From positions 124,001 to 188,000 of the forward strand of contig NZ_JASNRD010000004.1 of the NCBI RefSeq assembly GCF_030412015.1: a DNA stretch of 64,000 nt, in the 5' to 3' direction. Shown here one piece after another: positions 45,671 to 54,486 of the stretch. The stretch's first letter is position 1; the number at the start of each line of letters is the position of its first letter. This DNA comes from Massilia sp. YIM B02763. GTDB lineage: Bacteria; Pseudomonadota; Gammaproteobacteria; Burkholderiales; Burkholderiaceae_D. Below the pieces are notes generated by a model. That model was given only the letters and a program-made list of their open reading frames with translations. It was not told the DNA's origin and did not search any database. Both the position numbers and the translations under genes were made by a program.

Positions 45671-48019
45671 GTGGAGAATGACATCGATAACATGCCGCTG
45701 CCGGCACTGGCGCTCGACCCGGAGCCGTGGTGCATCCGCGAGCGCGCCGCCGACCCCGCGCGCGCCTTCCTGCACGAGACCCTGTTCACGCTGGGGAACG
45801 GCTACATCGGCATGCGCGGCACGCCGGAGGAGGGCCATGGCCCCGGCGGCGCGGCCGGCGGCACGCTGGAAGGCACCTACCTGAACGGCTTCCACGATAC
45901 CGAGACGATCCACTATCCGGAGAACGCCTACGGCCTGGCGCGGACCAACGAGTTCATGCTCAACGTGCCGAACGCCAAGCGCGTCGCCGTGGTCGTCGAC
46001 GGCGAGCCGTTCACGCTGGAGACGGGCAAGGTCCTGGCCTACGAGCGCCGGCTCGACTTTCGCACCGGCGTGCTGGAGCGCCGCGTCGAGTGGGAATCCG
46101 GCACCGGCAAGCGCCTGCGCATCGCCAGCCGGCGCCTGGTCTGCCTGGACCGCAAGCACGTGGCGGCGCTGGAAGTGGCGGTGACGCCGCTGAACTTCTC
46201 GGGCGAGGTCGGTATCTTGTCCGACGTCGACGCGGCCGTGACGAACATGCAGGCGGGCGACGATCCGCGCGTGGGCTCGGCCATCACGGGCCCGAGCCTG
46301 CAGCTGGCCGGGGGCGAGGTAGGCGCGAGCGACGTGCTGGTGCTGCAGCGCACGCGCCATAGCGGCTTCCTGCTGGCCACGGCCACCGACTCCGTGCTGG
46401 ACGGCGCCGAGGCGCGCGTCGAGCCTCTCGCGAGCGGCCATGCGTTCGCCCTCGCCGCCGCTGCGGGCGACACCGTCGTGCTCCACAAATTCATCGCCTA
46501 CGCCAGCTCGCGCGACGTCGAGGAGGCGCGCGTCGCATCCCACGCGCGCGCCGAACTGGCCGCCGCCCGCGCCGCCGGCTTCGAGGCCCTGGTGCGCGAG
46601 CAGGCGCTCTGGCTGGACGGCTTCTGGCGCGAGGCCGACGTCGTCATCGAGGGCGACGACGCGCTGCAGCAGGGCGTGCGCTTCAACCAGTTCCACCTGC
46701 TGCAGTCGGTCGGGCGCGACGGCAAGACGAATATCGCGGCCAAGGGCGTGACGGGGGAGGGCTACGAGGGCCACTATTTCTGGGACACGGAAATCTACGT
46801 CTTTCCCTTCTTCCTGTTCTCGCGCCCCGAGATCGCCCGGGCGCTGCTGCAGTACCGCTACGACATCCTGCCCCAGGCCCGCGCGCGGGCGCGCCAGATG
46901 TCCCATGCGCGCGGCGCCTTGTATCCGTGGCGCACCATCGCGGGCGAGGAGTGCTCGGCCTACTACCCGGCCGGAACCGCCCAGTACCACATCAATGCCG
47001 ACGTCGCCTACTCGATCCGCCAGTACCTGCTGGCGACGAACGACTTCGACTTCATCGCCCGGTACGGCGCCGAGATCGTGCTGGAGACGGCCAGGATCTG
47101 GCTGGGTCTCGGATCGTACGACCGCCAGGGACGCTTCTGCATCAACGAGGTGACGGGGCCGGACGAGTACACGGCCCTCGTCAACAACAACTACTACACG
47201 AATGCGATGGCGCGCATGCACATGACGTTCGCGGCCGACATGGCGGATCGCCTGCGCACCGAGCGCCCGGACGACCATGCGCGCGTGGCCGCCCTCATCG
47301 GACTCGAACAGGGCGAAATCGACGCCATGCGCGCCGCCAGCGCGGCCATGCGCCTGCCCTACGACGAGGCGCTGGGCATCCACGAGCAGGACGACAGCTT
47401 CCTGTCCAAGAAGCGCTGGGACTTCGCCGGCACGCCGGCGGACAAGTACCCGCTGCTGCTGCACTACCACCCGCTGGTGATCTACCGCCACCAGGTGTGC
47501 AAGCAGGCCGACGTGGTGCTGGCGCTGCTGCTGCTGTCGAACGAATTCTCGCTGGACGACAAGCGCCGCGACTTCGACTACTACGAGGCGGTGACGACGC
47601 ACGATTCCTCGCTGTCGTCCTGCATCTTCAGCATCGTCGCCGCCGAGGTGGGCTACCGCGACAAGGCCTACGCCTATTTCATGGAGACGGCGCGCCTGGA
47701 CCTGGACAATACCCACGCCAACACCGAGTACGGCGTGCACACGGCGGCGATGGCCGGCACCTGGCTCGGCGTCGCCTATGGCTTCGGCGGCATGCGCCTG
47801 GATGAAGGCGGCCTGCGCTTCGCGCCTACGCTGCCGGACAAGTGGAACGGCTACCGCTTCAAGGTGCACGTGCGCGGCGCGCTGCTGGAGGTGGCCGTCG
47901 ACGCCGGCGGCGCCGACTACCGCCTGCTGGCCGGCGAACGCCTGGCGCTGGCGCACCACGGCCGCGCCGTCGCACTGGACGCCGCGCACCCATCGATCCG
48001 CATGGAGAACCTCGCATGA
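45671..48019 (+). CDS. GH65 disaccharide phosphorylase
   Basis: 782 residues from GTG 45671, which has AAGGAAA before it; ATG 45638 and ATG 45692 are alternatives. GH65 enzymes split alpha-glucosidic disaccharides such as trehalose, maltose or kojibiose with phosphate to give beta-glucose 1-phosphate. The N-terminal domain has ETLFTLGNGYIGMRG; the barrel has GHYFWDTEIYVFPF and the catalytic Glu in NEVTGPDEYTALV. The GPDEYTALVNNNYYTN wording looks more like trehalose- than maltose-phosphorylase sequences I recall, but specificity stays open. The stop overlaps pgmB (ATGA), whose enzyme uses the product. Confidence 0.9.
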   Translation: MENDIDNMPLPALALDPEPWCIRERAADPARAFLHETLFTLGNGYIGMRGTPEEGHGPGGAAGGTLEGTYLNGFHDTETIHYPENAYGLARTNEFMLNVPNAKRVAVVVDGEPFTLETGKVLAYERRLDFRTGVLERRVEWESGTGKRLRIASRRLVCLDRKHVAALEVAVTPLNFSGEVGILSDVDAAVTNMQAGDDPRVGSAITGPSLQLAGGEVGASDVLVLQRTRHSGFLLATATDSVLDGAEARVEPLASGHAFALAAAAGDTVVLHKFIAYASSRDVEEARVASHARAELAAARAAGFEALVREQALWLDGFWREADVVIEGDDALQQGVRFNQFHLLQSVGRDGKTNIAAKGVTGEGYEGHYFWDTEIYVFPFFLFSRPEIARALLQYRYDILPQARARARQMSHARGALYPWRTIAGEECSAYYPAGTAQYHINADVAYSIRQYLLATNDFDFIARYGAEIVLETARIWLGLGSYDRQGRFCINEVTGPDEYTALVNNNYYTNAMARMHMTFAADMADRLRTERPDDHARVAALIGLEQGEIDAMRAASAAMRLPYDEALGIHEQDDSFLSKKRWDFAGTPADKYPLLLHYHPLVIYRHQVCKQADVVLALLLLSNEFSLDDKRRDFDYYEAVTTHDSSLSSCIFSIVAAEVGYRDKAYAYFMETARLDLDNTHANTEYGVHTAAMAGTWLGVAYGFGGMRLDEGGLRFAPTLPDKWNGYRFKVHVRGALLEVAVDAGGADYRLLAGERLALAHHGRAVALDAAHPSIRMENLA
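45679..45692. promoter_or_regulatory. Intragenic LacI-type operator at the GH65 start
   Basis: TGACATCGATAACA is identical to the core of the tandem operators at 44487-44523, in the opposite orientation. It lies 8 bp into the gene if GTG 45671 is the start, or ends on the first base of ATG 45692 if that is used. It could act as a roadblock or a looping partner about 1.2 kb from the main sites. Confidence 0.5.
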
Positions 48020-48669
48020 GCACGCACACCACCCGCTTCAAGGCAGTCATCTTCGACCTGGACGGCGTCATCACCGACACCGCCCGCTACCACTACCTGG
48101 CCTGGAAGCGCCTGGCGGACGGCATCGACACGCCGTTCGACGAAGCCTTCAACGAGGAACTGAAAGGCATCCACCGCATGGGATCGCTGGAGCTGATCCT
48201 GGCGCGCGCGCCGCGCGCCTTCGACGCCGACGAGAAGCTGGCGCTGGCCGATGCCAAGAACCGCCACTACCAGGAACTGGTGGCGACGATGACGCCGAAG
48301 GATCTGCTGCCCGGCGCGCTGGAGGCGCTGGAACAGGTGCGCGCCGCCGGCCTGAGGATCGGCCTCGCGTCGGTCAGCAAGAACGCGTTCACGGTGCTGG
48401 ACCGCCTGGGCATTCGCGACCGCTTCGACGACGTGGTCGATGCCGCCACCGTCCGGCGCGGCAAGCCCGATCCGGAAATCTTCCTGACGGCGGCCGCTCA
48501 CCTCGGCGTGGCGCCGGCCGATTGCCTGGGCGTGGAGGACGCGGCGGCCGGCGTGGCGTCGATCAAGGACGCGGGCATGTTCGCCGTCGGCGTGGGCGAC
48601 CCCCAGGTGCTGGCGCGGGCCGACCGGATCATCCGCTCGATGGAGGAGTTCGACCTGTTCGCATACTGA
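48016..48669 (+). CDS. pgmB: Beta-phosphoglucomutase
   Basis: 217-residue HAD-superfamily mutase that converts beta-glucose 1-phosphate to glucose 6-phosphate. The nucleophile and acid/base are Asp14 and Asp16 in FDLDGVITDTARYH. The cap domain carries the family pattern LKGIHRMGSLELIL. SVSKN and RRGKPDPEIFL supply the remaining HAD motifs, and GVEDAAAGV the metal-binding acid. It is coupled to the GH65 gene by a four-base overlap, so the two steps form one pathway and save an ATP. Confidence 0.93.
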   Translation: MSTHTTRFKAVIFDLDGVITDTARYHYLAWKRLADGIDTPFDEAFNEELKGIHRMGSLELILARAPRAFDADEKLALADAKNRHYQELVATMTPKDLLPGALEALEQVRAAGLRIGLASVSKNAFTVLDRLGIRDRFDDVVDAATVRRGKPDPEIFLTAAAHLGVAPADCLGVEDAAAGVASIKDAGMFAVGVGDPQVLARADRIIRSMEEFDLFAY

Positions 48670-48725
48670 AGAGCGCGCCGCTGAAGCCCCGTAACGGTCA
48701 TCATAAAAACATACTGGAGACACCG

Positions 48726-49988
48726 TTGAACAAGCATCGCATCCTGCTGGCCCTGTTTCTCATCTACTTCGTGTTCGCCATCCTGCTCAACAGCGTGGGA
48801 ACGGTGATCCTGCAGATGATCCACAACTACGGCATCGACAAGGGCGCGGCCAGCGTCCTGGAAGGGTTCAAGGACCTGCCGATCGCTGTCGTCTCCTTCT
48901 TCGTCGCCGCGAGCCTGCCGCGCTTCGGCTACAAGAAGGCGATGCTGGCGGCGCTGGCCATCGTGGCCTGCGCCACGCTGGCGATGCCGCTGCTGCCCGG
49001 CTTTGCCACCGCCAAGCTGCTGTTCCTGTGCGTGGGCGTGGCGTTCGCGCTGGCCAAGGTGTCCGTGTATGCCACCGTGGGCCTCGTCGCGCGCGACCGC
49101 AAGCAGCATGCCGGCATCACCAATACGCTGGAAGGCTTCTTCATGGTCGGCGTGCTGAGCGCCTACTGGATCTTCGGCCTGTTCATCGATTCGGCGAATC
49201 CGCGCGCGACCGGCTGGCTGAACGTGTACTGGCTGCTGTCGGCCCTGTGCGCCGCCACCTTCGTGCTGGTGCTGGCCACGCCCATCGACGAAAGCGCGGC
49301 CGCGGCGCCCGACAGCCGCGGACCGGCCGCCGACTTCGTCGCCATGCTGCGCCTGTTCCTGCGGCCCCTGGTGTGCGTGTTCGTGCTGACCGCCTTCCTC
49401 TACGTGCTGGTCGAACAGGCGCTGGGAACCTGGCTGCCCACCTTCAACAACGAGATCCTCAAGCTCCCCACCGCGATGAGCGTGCAGGTCACCAGCATCT
49501 ATGCGGGCTGCCTGGCGGTGGGGCGGCTGTCGGCGGGCATCGTGATGCGCCGGCTGAACTGGTATCCCGTGCTGTCCTTCTGCATGCTGGCGATGGGGGC
49601 GATCGTGCTGCTGGCGCTGCCGCTGGCGCGCGACATCGCCCACGACCCGCACGTGGGCTGGGCGACGGCCCCCGTCGCCGCCTTCCTGTTCCCGCTGATC
49701 GGCCTGTTCATGGCGCCGATCTACCCGGGCATCAATTCCGTGATGCTCAGCTCCCTGCCGCGCCACCAGCATGCGCCGATGACGGGCCTGCTGGTGATCT
49801 TCTCGGCGCTGGGCGGCACCACGGGCTCCCTGATCACGGGCTATGTGTTCGGCCGCTTCAACGGGCATTTCGCGTTCTACCTGACGCTGGTGCCGGTGGC
49901 GCTGATGCTGGGCAGCCTGTACCTGTTCAAGCGGCAGGTCGACAGGGCGCCGGCGCAGGCGCTGGAGGTGGTGGCGGAAACGGCCTGA
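48726..49988 (+). CDS. MFS sugar transporter
   Basis: 420-residue inner-membrane permease with twelve hydrophobic segments and a central loop near 175-200. The start is TTG 48726 with GGAGA five bases upstream; no ATG is available at that N-terminus. It follows pgmB by 56 bp on the same strand and completes a path: TonB receptor across the outer membrane, this carrier across the inner membrane, then GH65 phosphorolysis. The motif wording resembles fucose/glucose-galactose-type MFS carriers, but the substrate is inferred from context. Confidence 0.87.
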   Translation: MNKHRILLALFLIYFVFAILLNSVGTVILQMIHNYGIDKGAASVLEGFKDLPIAVVSFFVAASLPRFGYKKAMLAALAIVACATLAMPLLPGFATAKLLFLCVGVAFALAKVSVYATVGLVARDRKQHAGITNTLEGFFMVGVLSAYWIFGLFIDSANPRATGWLNVYWLLSALCAATFVLVLATPIDESAAAAPDSRGPAADFVAMLRLFLRPLVCVFVLTAFLYVLVEQALGTWLPTFNNEILKLPTAMSVQVTSIYAGCLAVGRLSAGIVMRRLNWYPVLSFCMLAMGAIVLLALPLARDIAHDPHVGWATAPVAAFLFPLIGLFMAPIYPGINSVMLSSLPRHQHAPMTGLLVIFSALGGTTGSLITGYVFGRFNGHFAFYLTLVPVALMLGSLYLFKRQVDRAPAQALEVVAETA

Positions 49989-49989
49989 T

Positions 49990-50115
49990 CGTCGTCCCCG
50001 CGCAGGCGGGGACCCATGCCGAGCTGCCGTAGTCCGGATGTGTGAGATTGCACGACTGCGTTGAGGTGTTGACTTCGGATTGTCAGCATGGGTTCCCGCC
50101 TTCGCGGGAACGACG
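49990..50115. repeat. Inverted-repeat element, copy C
   Basis: Two 30-base arms (49990-50019 and 50086-50115) match as inverted repeats at 27 positions. Their ends read CGTCGTYCCCGCG and CCCATGC, close to copies A and B but with a 66-bp centre. It starts two bases after the transporter stop and ends four bases before the convergent stop of the photoreceptor-like gene, so it may form a hairpin serving both transcripts. Confidence 0.7.
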
Positions 50116-50118
50116 GTG

Positions 50119-52242
50119 TCAAGGGTTATCGCATCCCGGCTCGGCCTGTTGCGGCGTCGCGCTCTGCGCCAGCAGCAGGTCGCTGAAATCCTCCGCCCGC
50201 ATCGGCTTGCCGATCAGGTAGCCCTGCAGCACGTCGCACCCCGTCGAGCGGATCGCCGTCTTCTGCGCTTCCGTCTCGATGCCTTCGCAGATCACGGACA
50301 GCTTGAGCGACTTGGCGAATGCGATCACGCCGTTGACGATGTCCAGGCAGCGCCGGTCCTGCTCGATCTCGGCGACGAAGGAGCGGTCGATCTTGATGGC
50401 CGTGATGGGGAACTGGCGCAGGTAGGTCAGGTTCGAGTAGCCGGTGCCGAAGTCGTCGAGCGCGATGTGGAAGCCCTCGTCCTGCAGCGTGCGCAGCACG
50501 GCCGCGGCCTTGTCGATGTCCTGCATCAGCATGCTCTCCGTGACTTCGAGCTTGATGCATTCCGGGTCCAGGCCGTAGCGCCCGACCAGGTTCTTCAGCA
50601 GGGGCGGCAGGTTCTCGTCGGTGAGCTGGCGCGGCGACACGTTCACGGCCATGCGCAGCCGGTAGCCCAGCAACTCCCATTCGCGCGCCTGGCGGCAGGC
50701 TTCCTCGCAGACCCAGGCGCCCACCGCCGAGATGGCGGGCGAGTCCTCCAGCATCGGCAGGAAGGCGTTCGGGCCCAGCACGCCCAGGCGCGGATGGTCC
50801 CAGCGCAGCAGCGCCTCGGCACCCACCACGGCGCCGTTGGCGGCGCTGATCTGGGGCTGGTAGTACAGCACGAACTGGCGCCGGTCGAGCGCGGAAAACA
50901 CTTCCTGGCGCAGCTGCAGGCGCTGCTTGAGCAGCTGCCGCGCGCCGGGCGAGAACACGGCGAAGGTGTGGCGGCCGTTGTCCTTGGCCTCGTACATGGC
51001 GGCGTCGGCATTGTTGAGCAGCTCGTCCGGCGTGGCTTCCTCGCCGCTGCCGATCGCGATGCCGATGCTGGCGCCGATCGTCACCTGGTGGCCGTCGACC
51101 TGGATCGGCATGGACAGGCGCTGCAGCACGGAGGAGGCGAGGGCGCGGGCGGCGTCGCCGTCGGCATGCTCCAGCACGAACACGAATTCGTCGCCGCTGA
51201 TGCGCGCCACCGTCACGTCCGGCGCCGCGAAGGCGTGCAGGCGGCGGCCGATCTCCTGCAAGGCCTGGTCGCCGAAGCGGTGGCCGTGGGCGTCGTTGAC
51301 TTCCTTGAAGTGGTCGAGGTCGACGAACAGCACGCCGACGGCCGCACCGTTGCCGGCGGCCCGCTGCATGGCCGTGTCGAGCGCGCGCATGCAGCTGAAG
51401 CGGTTGTGCAGCCCCGTCAGGCTGTCGTGGGTCGCCTCGTGCACCAGGCGCGCCTCGGCTTCCTTGCGCGCCGTGACGTCGGCGAAGAAGATGGTCAGGC
51501 CATCCGGCGAAGGATAGGCGCGGCCCTCGATCCAGATGCCCAGCGGTTGGTAGAAGGCCTCGCAGCTGGCCGGTGCGTGGGCCGTCATGGCGCGCACGTA
51601 GGCGCCGTGGAACGGCCCCCCGACGGCTTCCGGAAAGGTTTCCCAGATATTCCTGCCGACCAGTTCATCGGCGCTGCGGCCCGCCAGCGCGGCGCCCTTG
51701 GCGTTGATGTAGGTGAAGCGCCATTCGCGGTCGAGCGAGAAGCAGCCGTCGGCGATGCTTTCCAGAACGGCGCTGAGGTGTTCGCGCGCCTGCCGCATGG
51801 CGCGCTGGGCCTCGACCGTTTCCGTCACGTCCTCCAGGAAGGCCACGAAGCGGGTAACGCCGTCGCCGTCCTCGCGCACGGGGAACAGGTGCATGCGGCA
51901 CCAGAACATGCTGCCGTCCTTGCGGTAGTTGCGCAGCGTCGTGCAGCAGATCTCGGCTGCCTCGATGCAGTGGCGGATATAGGCGATTTCGGGCTGGCCC
52001 CGGTCGTCGCGCTGGAGGAAGCGGCAGTTCCGGCCGCGCACCTCGTCGAGGCGGTAGCCCGTCAGCTTTTCGAAGGCCGGGTTGGCGTACAGGATCGGGT
52101 TGTCGTATTCCACGGGGTCCGTGATGAGGATGCCGGTGGTGCTCGATTCGATAACCTGCTTGAAGAAGGCGGGGGGCTCGCGCTCGAAATAGTCAGCGTG
52201 TTTAACATTTGATGACACGATTTCCCGGGAATGGTTTCGCAT
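50119..52242 (-). CDS. LOV-PAS-GGDEF-EAL protein (putative blue-light c-di-GMP enzyme)
   Basis: 707 residues. The first domain (about 25-140) has the LOV flavin motif GRNCRFLQ with Cys73, the residue that forms the light-driven FMN adduct, and NYRKDG (105-110). Two other usual FMN contacts differ: FWN is FWC (Cys115) and the GVQ glutamine is Leu136. A second PAS (about 155-265) precedes a GGDEF domain (SGDEF, no RxxD inhibitory site) and an EAL domain with EALLRWDHP and DDFGTGYSNL. So both synthesis and breakdown of c-di-GMP are possible. ATG 52242 is preferred because a 22-bp inverted repeat lies just upstream. Confidence 0.88.
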   Translation of the reverse strand: MRNHSREIVSSNVKHADYFEREPPAFFKQVIESSTTGILITDPVEYDNPILYANPAFEKLTGYRLDEVRGRNCRFLQRDDRGQPEIAYIRHCIEAAEICCTTLRNYRKDGSMFWCRMHLFPVREDGDGVTRFVAFLEDVTETVEAQRAMRQAREHLSAVLESIADGCFSLDREWRFTYINAKGAALAGRSADELVGRNIWETFPEAVGGPFHGAYVRAMTAHAPASCEAFYQPLGIWIEGRAYPSPDGLTIFFADVTARKEAEARLVHEATHDSLTGLHNRFSCMRALDTAMQRAAGNGAAVGVLFVDLDHFKEVNDAHGHRFGDQALQEIGRRLHAFAAPDVTVARISGDEFVFVLEHADGDAARALASSVLQRLSMPIQVDGHQVTIGASIGIAIGSGEEATPDELLNNADAAMYEAKDNGRHTFAVFSPGARQLLKQRLQLRQEVFSALDRRQFVLYYQPQISAANGAVVGAEALLRWDHPRLGVLGPNAFLPMLEDSPAISAVGAWVCEEACRQAREWELLGYRLRMAVNVSPRQLTDENLPPLLKNLVGRYGLDPECIKLEVTESMLMQDIDKAAAVLRTLQDEGFHIALDDFGTGYSNLTYLRQFPITAIKIDRSFVAEIEQDRRCLDIVNGVIAFAKSLKLSVICEGIETEAQKTAIRSTGCDVLQGYLIGKPMRAEDFSDLLLAQSATPQQAEPGCDNP

Positions 52243-52254
52243 GATCGGCACCTG

Positions 52255-52276
52255 TACACTGGACGATTCCAGTGTA
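52255..52276. promoter_or_regulatory. Inverted repeat upstream of the LOV protein gene
   Basis: TACACTGG (52255-52262), six bases, then CCAGTGTA (52269-52276) is a perfect 8-bp inverted repeat 12 bp before the start codon. It may be an operator or an mRNA hairpin close to the ribosome-binding site. Confidence 0.45.
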
Positions 52277-52384
52277 ACGCCGCGCATGCCGCGCACGCTT
52301 CAAGCCCGGGTGATCGGCGGGGATTTTCTCCCGCCGCCGCGCTCTTCCTGACGTTGCAGGACCGTTTGCGCGGCAGCGGGGCCT

Positions 52385-53167
52385 TCAGGGCAGCGCCGCC
52401 AGCCGCTCGAGCAGGGCGGCGCGTTCGGCGTCGATGCGCGGGCCGTTGGTGCGGCTCGACAGCGTGGCCCTGTCCTTGCGGCCCAGGAAATAGGCGACAC
52501 GCTCGGCGTTGGCGCCGGACGGATGCGGGATGCCGTGCAGGATGCGGCGTCCGTCCAGCACCCCGCGCGCGGCCAGCCAGTCCAGCGCCAGGCCGACCTT
52601 CGGCCCCATCGGCACGTAGACCGCATCGCCCAGCGGCGCCACCTCGCGCGCGAAATAGCCGAGCATCTGCTCCTGCAGCAGGGGCGTGGTCAGCATGTTC
52701 GGCGCCGCGCCGCTGTAGTTCCTGCCGTTCACGAACACGGGATTGCGCAGCACCCCCGTCACGTGCATCAGGTCCGCATGCGCATCGAACAGCGTGGCGC
52801 AGCTGGCGATGCCGAGCCAGCGCTGCAGGCCCACGTGGTCGAGCAGGGCGACGAGGTTGGGCCGGATCGCGCCGCTGAAGGCGCCCGTGTACTTGGCGGC
52901 GCGCAGCACCTCCGCGCGCGGCGCGCCCGCCATCAACTGGCGCCGCGCTTCGCGCACCGCGTTCTTCCATTGCACGAAGCCGGGCGAAATGCCCACCAGG
53001 ACCACCCGCGCCGCCGGGTTCACGTAGTCGAACGGGATGTAGTGGGCGCTGACGGCGCCGGCGCGTGCCAGCAGGAAAGCGTCGGGAATCGCTTCCGGCG
53101 CGGCGACGGCGTCCGGATCGGTGGCCAGCAGCAGGTCGCGGAAGTCGTCGAAGGTGGCGAGTTGCAT
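52385..53167 (-). CDS. Putative uracil-DNA-glycosylase-superfamily protein
   Basis: 260-residue cytoplasmic protein of uncertain function. It has a UDG-fold-like first motif VVLVGISPGF (about 55-64) and a second motif GIPHPSGANAERVAYFLG near the C-terminus, matching the HPS-type loop of the superfamily. The catalytic Asp or Asn of true glycosylases cannot be assigned with confidence. It is divergent from the mutarotase gene, and the 257 bp between them hold operator-like sites. It may be a DNA-repair enzyme or a distant non-repair member. Confidence 0.6.
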   Translation of the reverse strand: MQLATFDDFRDLLLATDPDAVAAPEAIPDAFLLARAGAVSAHYIPFDYVNPAARVVLVGISPGFVQWKNAVREARRQLMAGAPRAEVLRAAKYTGAFSGAIRPNLVALLDHVGLQRWLGIASCATLFDAHADLMHVTGVLRNPVFVNGRNYSGAAPNMLTTPLLQEQMLGYFAREVAPLGDAVYVPMGPKVGLALDWLAARGVLDGRRILHGIPHPSGANAERVAYFLGRKDRATLSSRTNGPRIDAERAALLERLAALP

Positions 53168-53172
53168 ATTGT

Positions 53173-53246
53173 TAATATCGATACGTAAAACGGTATCGAC
53201 CCAGCGGAAAAATTGATTGGATACTGTCCAGTGTAGCCGCTACCAT
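53173..53246 (+). promoter_or_regulatory. Operator-like sites and promoter of the mutarotase gene
   Basis: An ATCGAT core at 53177-53182 within TAATATCGATACGT, a second TATCGA at 53194-53199, then the 14-mer AAAAATTGATTGGA (53208-53221), TTGGAT (53217-53222), 18 bases and TACCAT (53241-53246). The same layout, including the 14-mer, recurs before the dehydratase gene at 55476-55531. It is the likely promoter of the first sugar gene. Confidence 0.5.
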
Positions 53247-53424
53247 GCGTGCCGGCATGCCGCGCGAACCGTGCCGGGACACGGCCGGACCGCGCGCCGC
53301 CCCATCCGTCCCCGGCCCATGCCGCGTGCATGCTACGATCACGGCATCCACGGCCCGGCGGCGATGGCTGCACCGCGAACGGCATGCCGGTGTTCGGGCC
53401 TTCACCCTTTGAGGAAACCATAAC

Positions 53425-54483
53425 GTGCGTATGGACATCACGCAGCAAGCATTCGGGACGCTGCCGGACGGCCGGCAGGTCCAGCAGTACACGCTGAAGA
53501 ACAAGAACGGCATGGTCGTCAGGATCATCGACTTCGGCGGCATCGTCACCGAGATCCACGTGCCCGACCGTGACGGGAACTTCGCCGACGTGGCGCTGGG
53601 CTTCGAGACCGTCGAGCCCTACCTCGAGGACAGCCCCTACTTCGGCGCCCTGATCGGCCGCTACGGCAACCGCATCGGCAAGGGCCGCTTCACGCTGGAC
53701 GGCAAGACGTACCAGCTGCCGACGAATAACGGCGAGAACCACCTGCACGGCGGTGCCCCGGGCTTCGACAAGGTGCTGTGGACGGCCACGATCCAGGACG
53801 ACGGCCTGGCGCTGCGCTACCGCGCCGCCGACGGCGAGCAGGGCTATCCGGGCAACCTGGACGCCACCGTCGTCTACAGCCTCACGGACGACAACGAGAT
53901 CGTGATGCGCTTTTCCGCCACCTGCGACCAGCCGACGCCCGTCAACCTCACCCAGCACAGCTATTTCAACCTGGCCGGCGCGGGGCAGGGCGACATCCTG
54001 GCGCACGAGATGACGATCGACGCCGACAAGTTCGTGCCGGTCGACGCGGGCGCGATCCCGCTGGGGCCCCTGGCCCCCGTGACGGGCACCCCGTTCGACT
54101 TCCGCAAGCCGCGCCCCATCGGCGAGCGCATCGGCCAGCCGGACAAGCAGCTGCGCCACGGCACCGGCTACGACCATTGCTGGGTGCTGAACAAGCCGGA
54201 TGCGGGCAAGGAACTTACGCGCGCCGTCCACGTGTGCGAGCCGGCGACGGGACGCGTGCTGGAACTGTTCACGCAGGAGCCGGGCGTGCAGTTCTACAGC
54301 GGGAACTTCCTCGACGGCAGCTTGACGGGCAAGGGCCATGCGTATGCCTTCCGCGGCGGGTTCTGCATCGAGCCCCAGCATTTCCCGGATTCGCCGAACC
54401 AGCCCGAGTATCCGAATACGATCCTGCGGCCGGGGGAGGTGTACCGGACGGAGTCGCGCTACAAATTCTCGGTGGCGCAATAA
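53425..54483 (+). CDS. galM: Aldose 1-epimerase (galactose mutarotase type)
   Basis: 352-residue enzyme interconverting alpha and beta anomers of sugars, here probably L-arabinose given the neighbours. It has the family's GRYGNRIGKGRF, NNGENHLHGG with a catalytic-type His, LTQHSYFNL with the second His, and the C-terminal catalytic Glu in GGFCIEPQHFPDSPN. The start is GTG 53425, nine bases after GAGGA; ATG 53431 two codons later is too far. No signal peptide, so it is cytoplasmic. It heads the arabinose cluster, separated from the lactonase gene by an inverted-repeat element. Confidence 0.9.
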   Translation: MRMDITQQAFGTLPDGRQVQQYTLKNKNGMVVRIIDFGGIVTEIHVPDRDGNFADVALGFETVEPYLEDSPYFGALIGRYGNRIGKGRFTLDGKTYQLPTNNGENHLHGGAPGFDKVLWTATIQDDGLALRYRAADGEQGYPGNLDATVVYSLTDDNEIVMRFSATCDQPTPVNLTQHSYFNLAGAGQGDILAHEMTIDADKFVPVDAGAIPLGPLAPVTGTPFDFRKPRPIGERIGQPDKQLRHGTGYDHCWVLNKPDAGKELTRAVHVCEPATGRVLELFTQEPGVQFYSGNFLDGSLTGKGHAYAFRGGFCIEPQHFPDSPNQPEYPNTILRPGEVYRTESRYKFSVAQ

Positions 54484-54486
54484 AAC

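Noticed and set aside
44480..47989. Minus-strand open frame of 1169 codons opposite lacI and GH65
   Set aside because: Composition is typical antisense of high-GC coding DNA, with no recognisable domain; the plus-strand genes are well supported.
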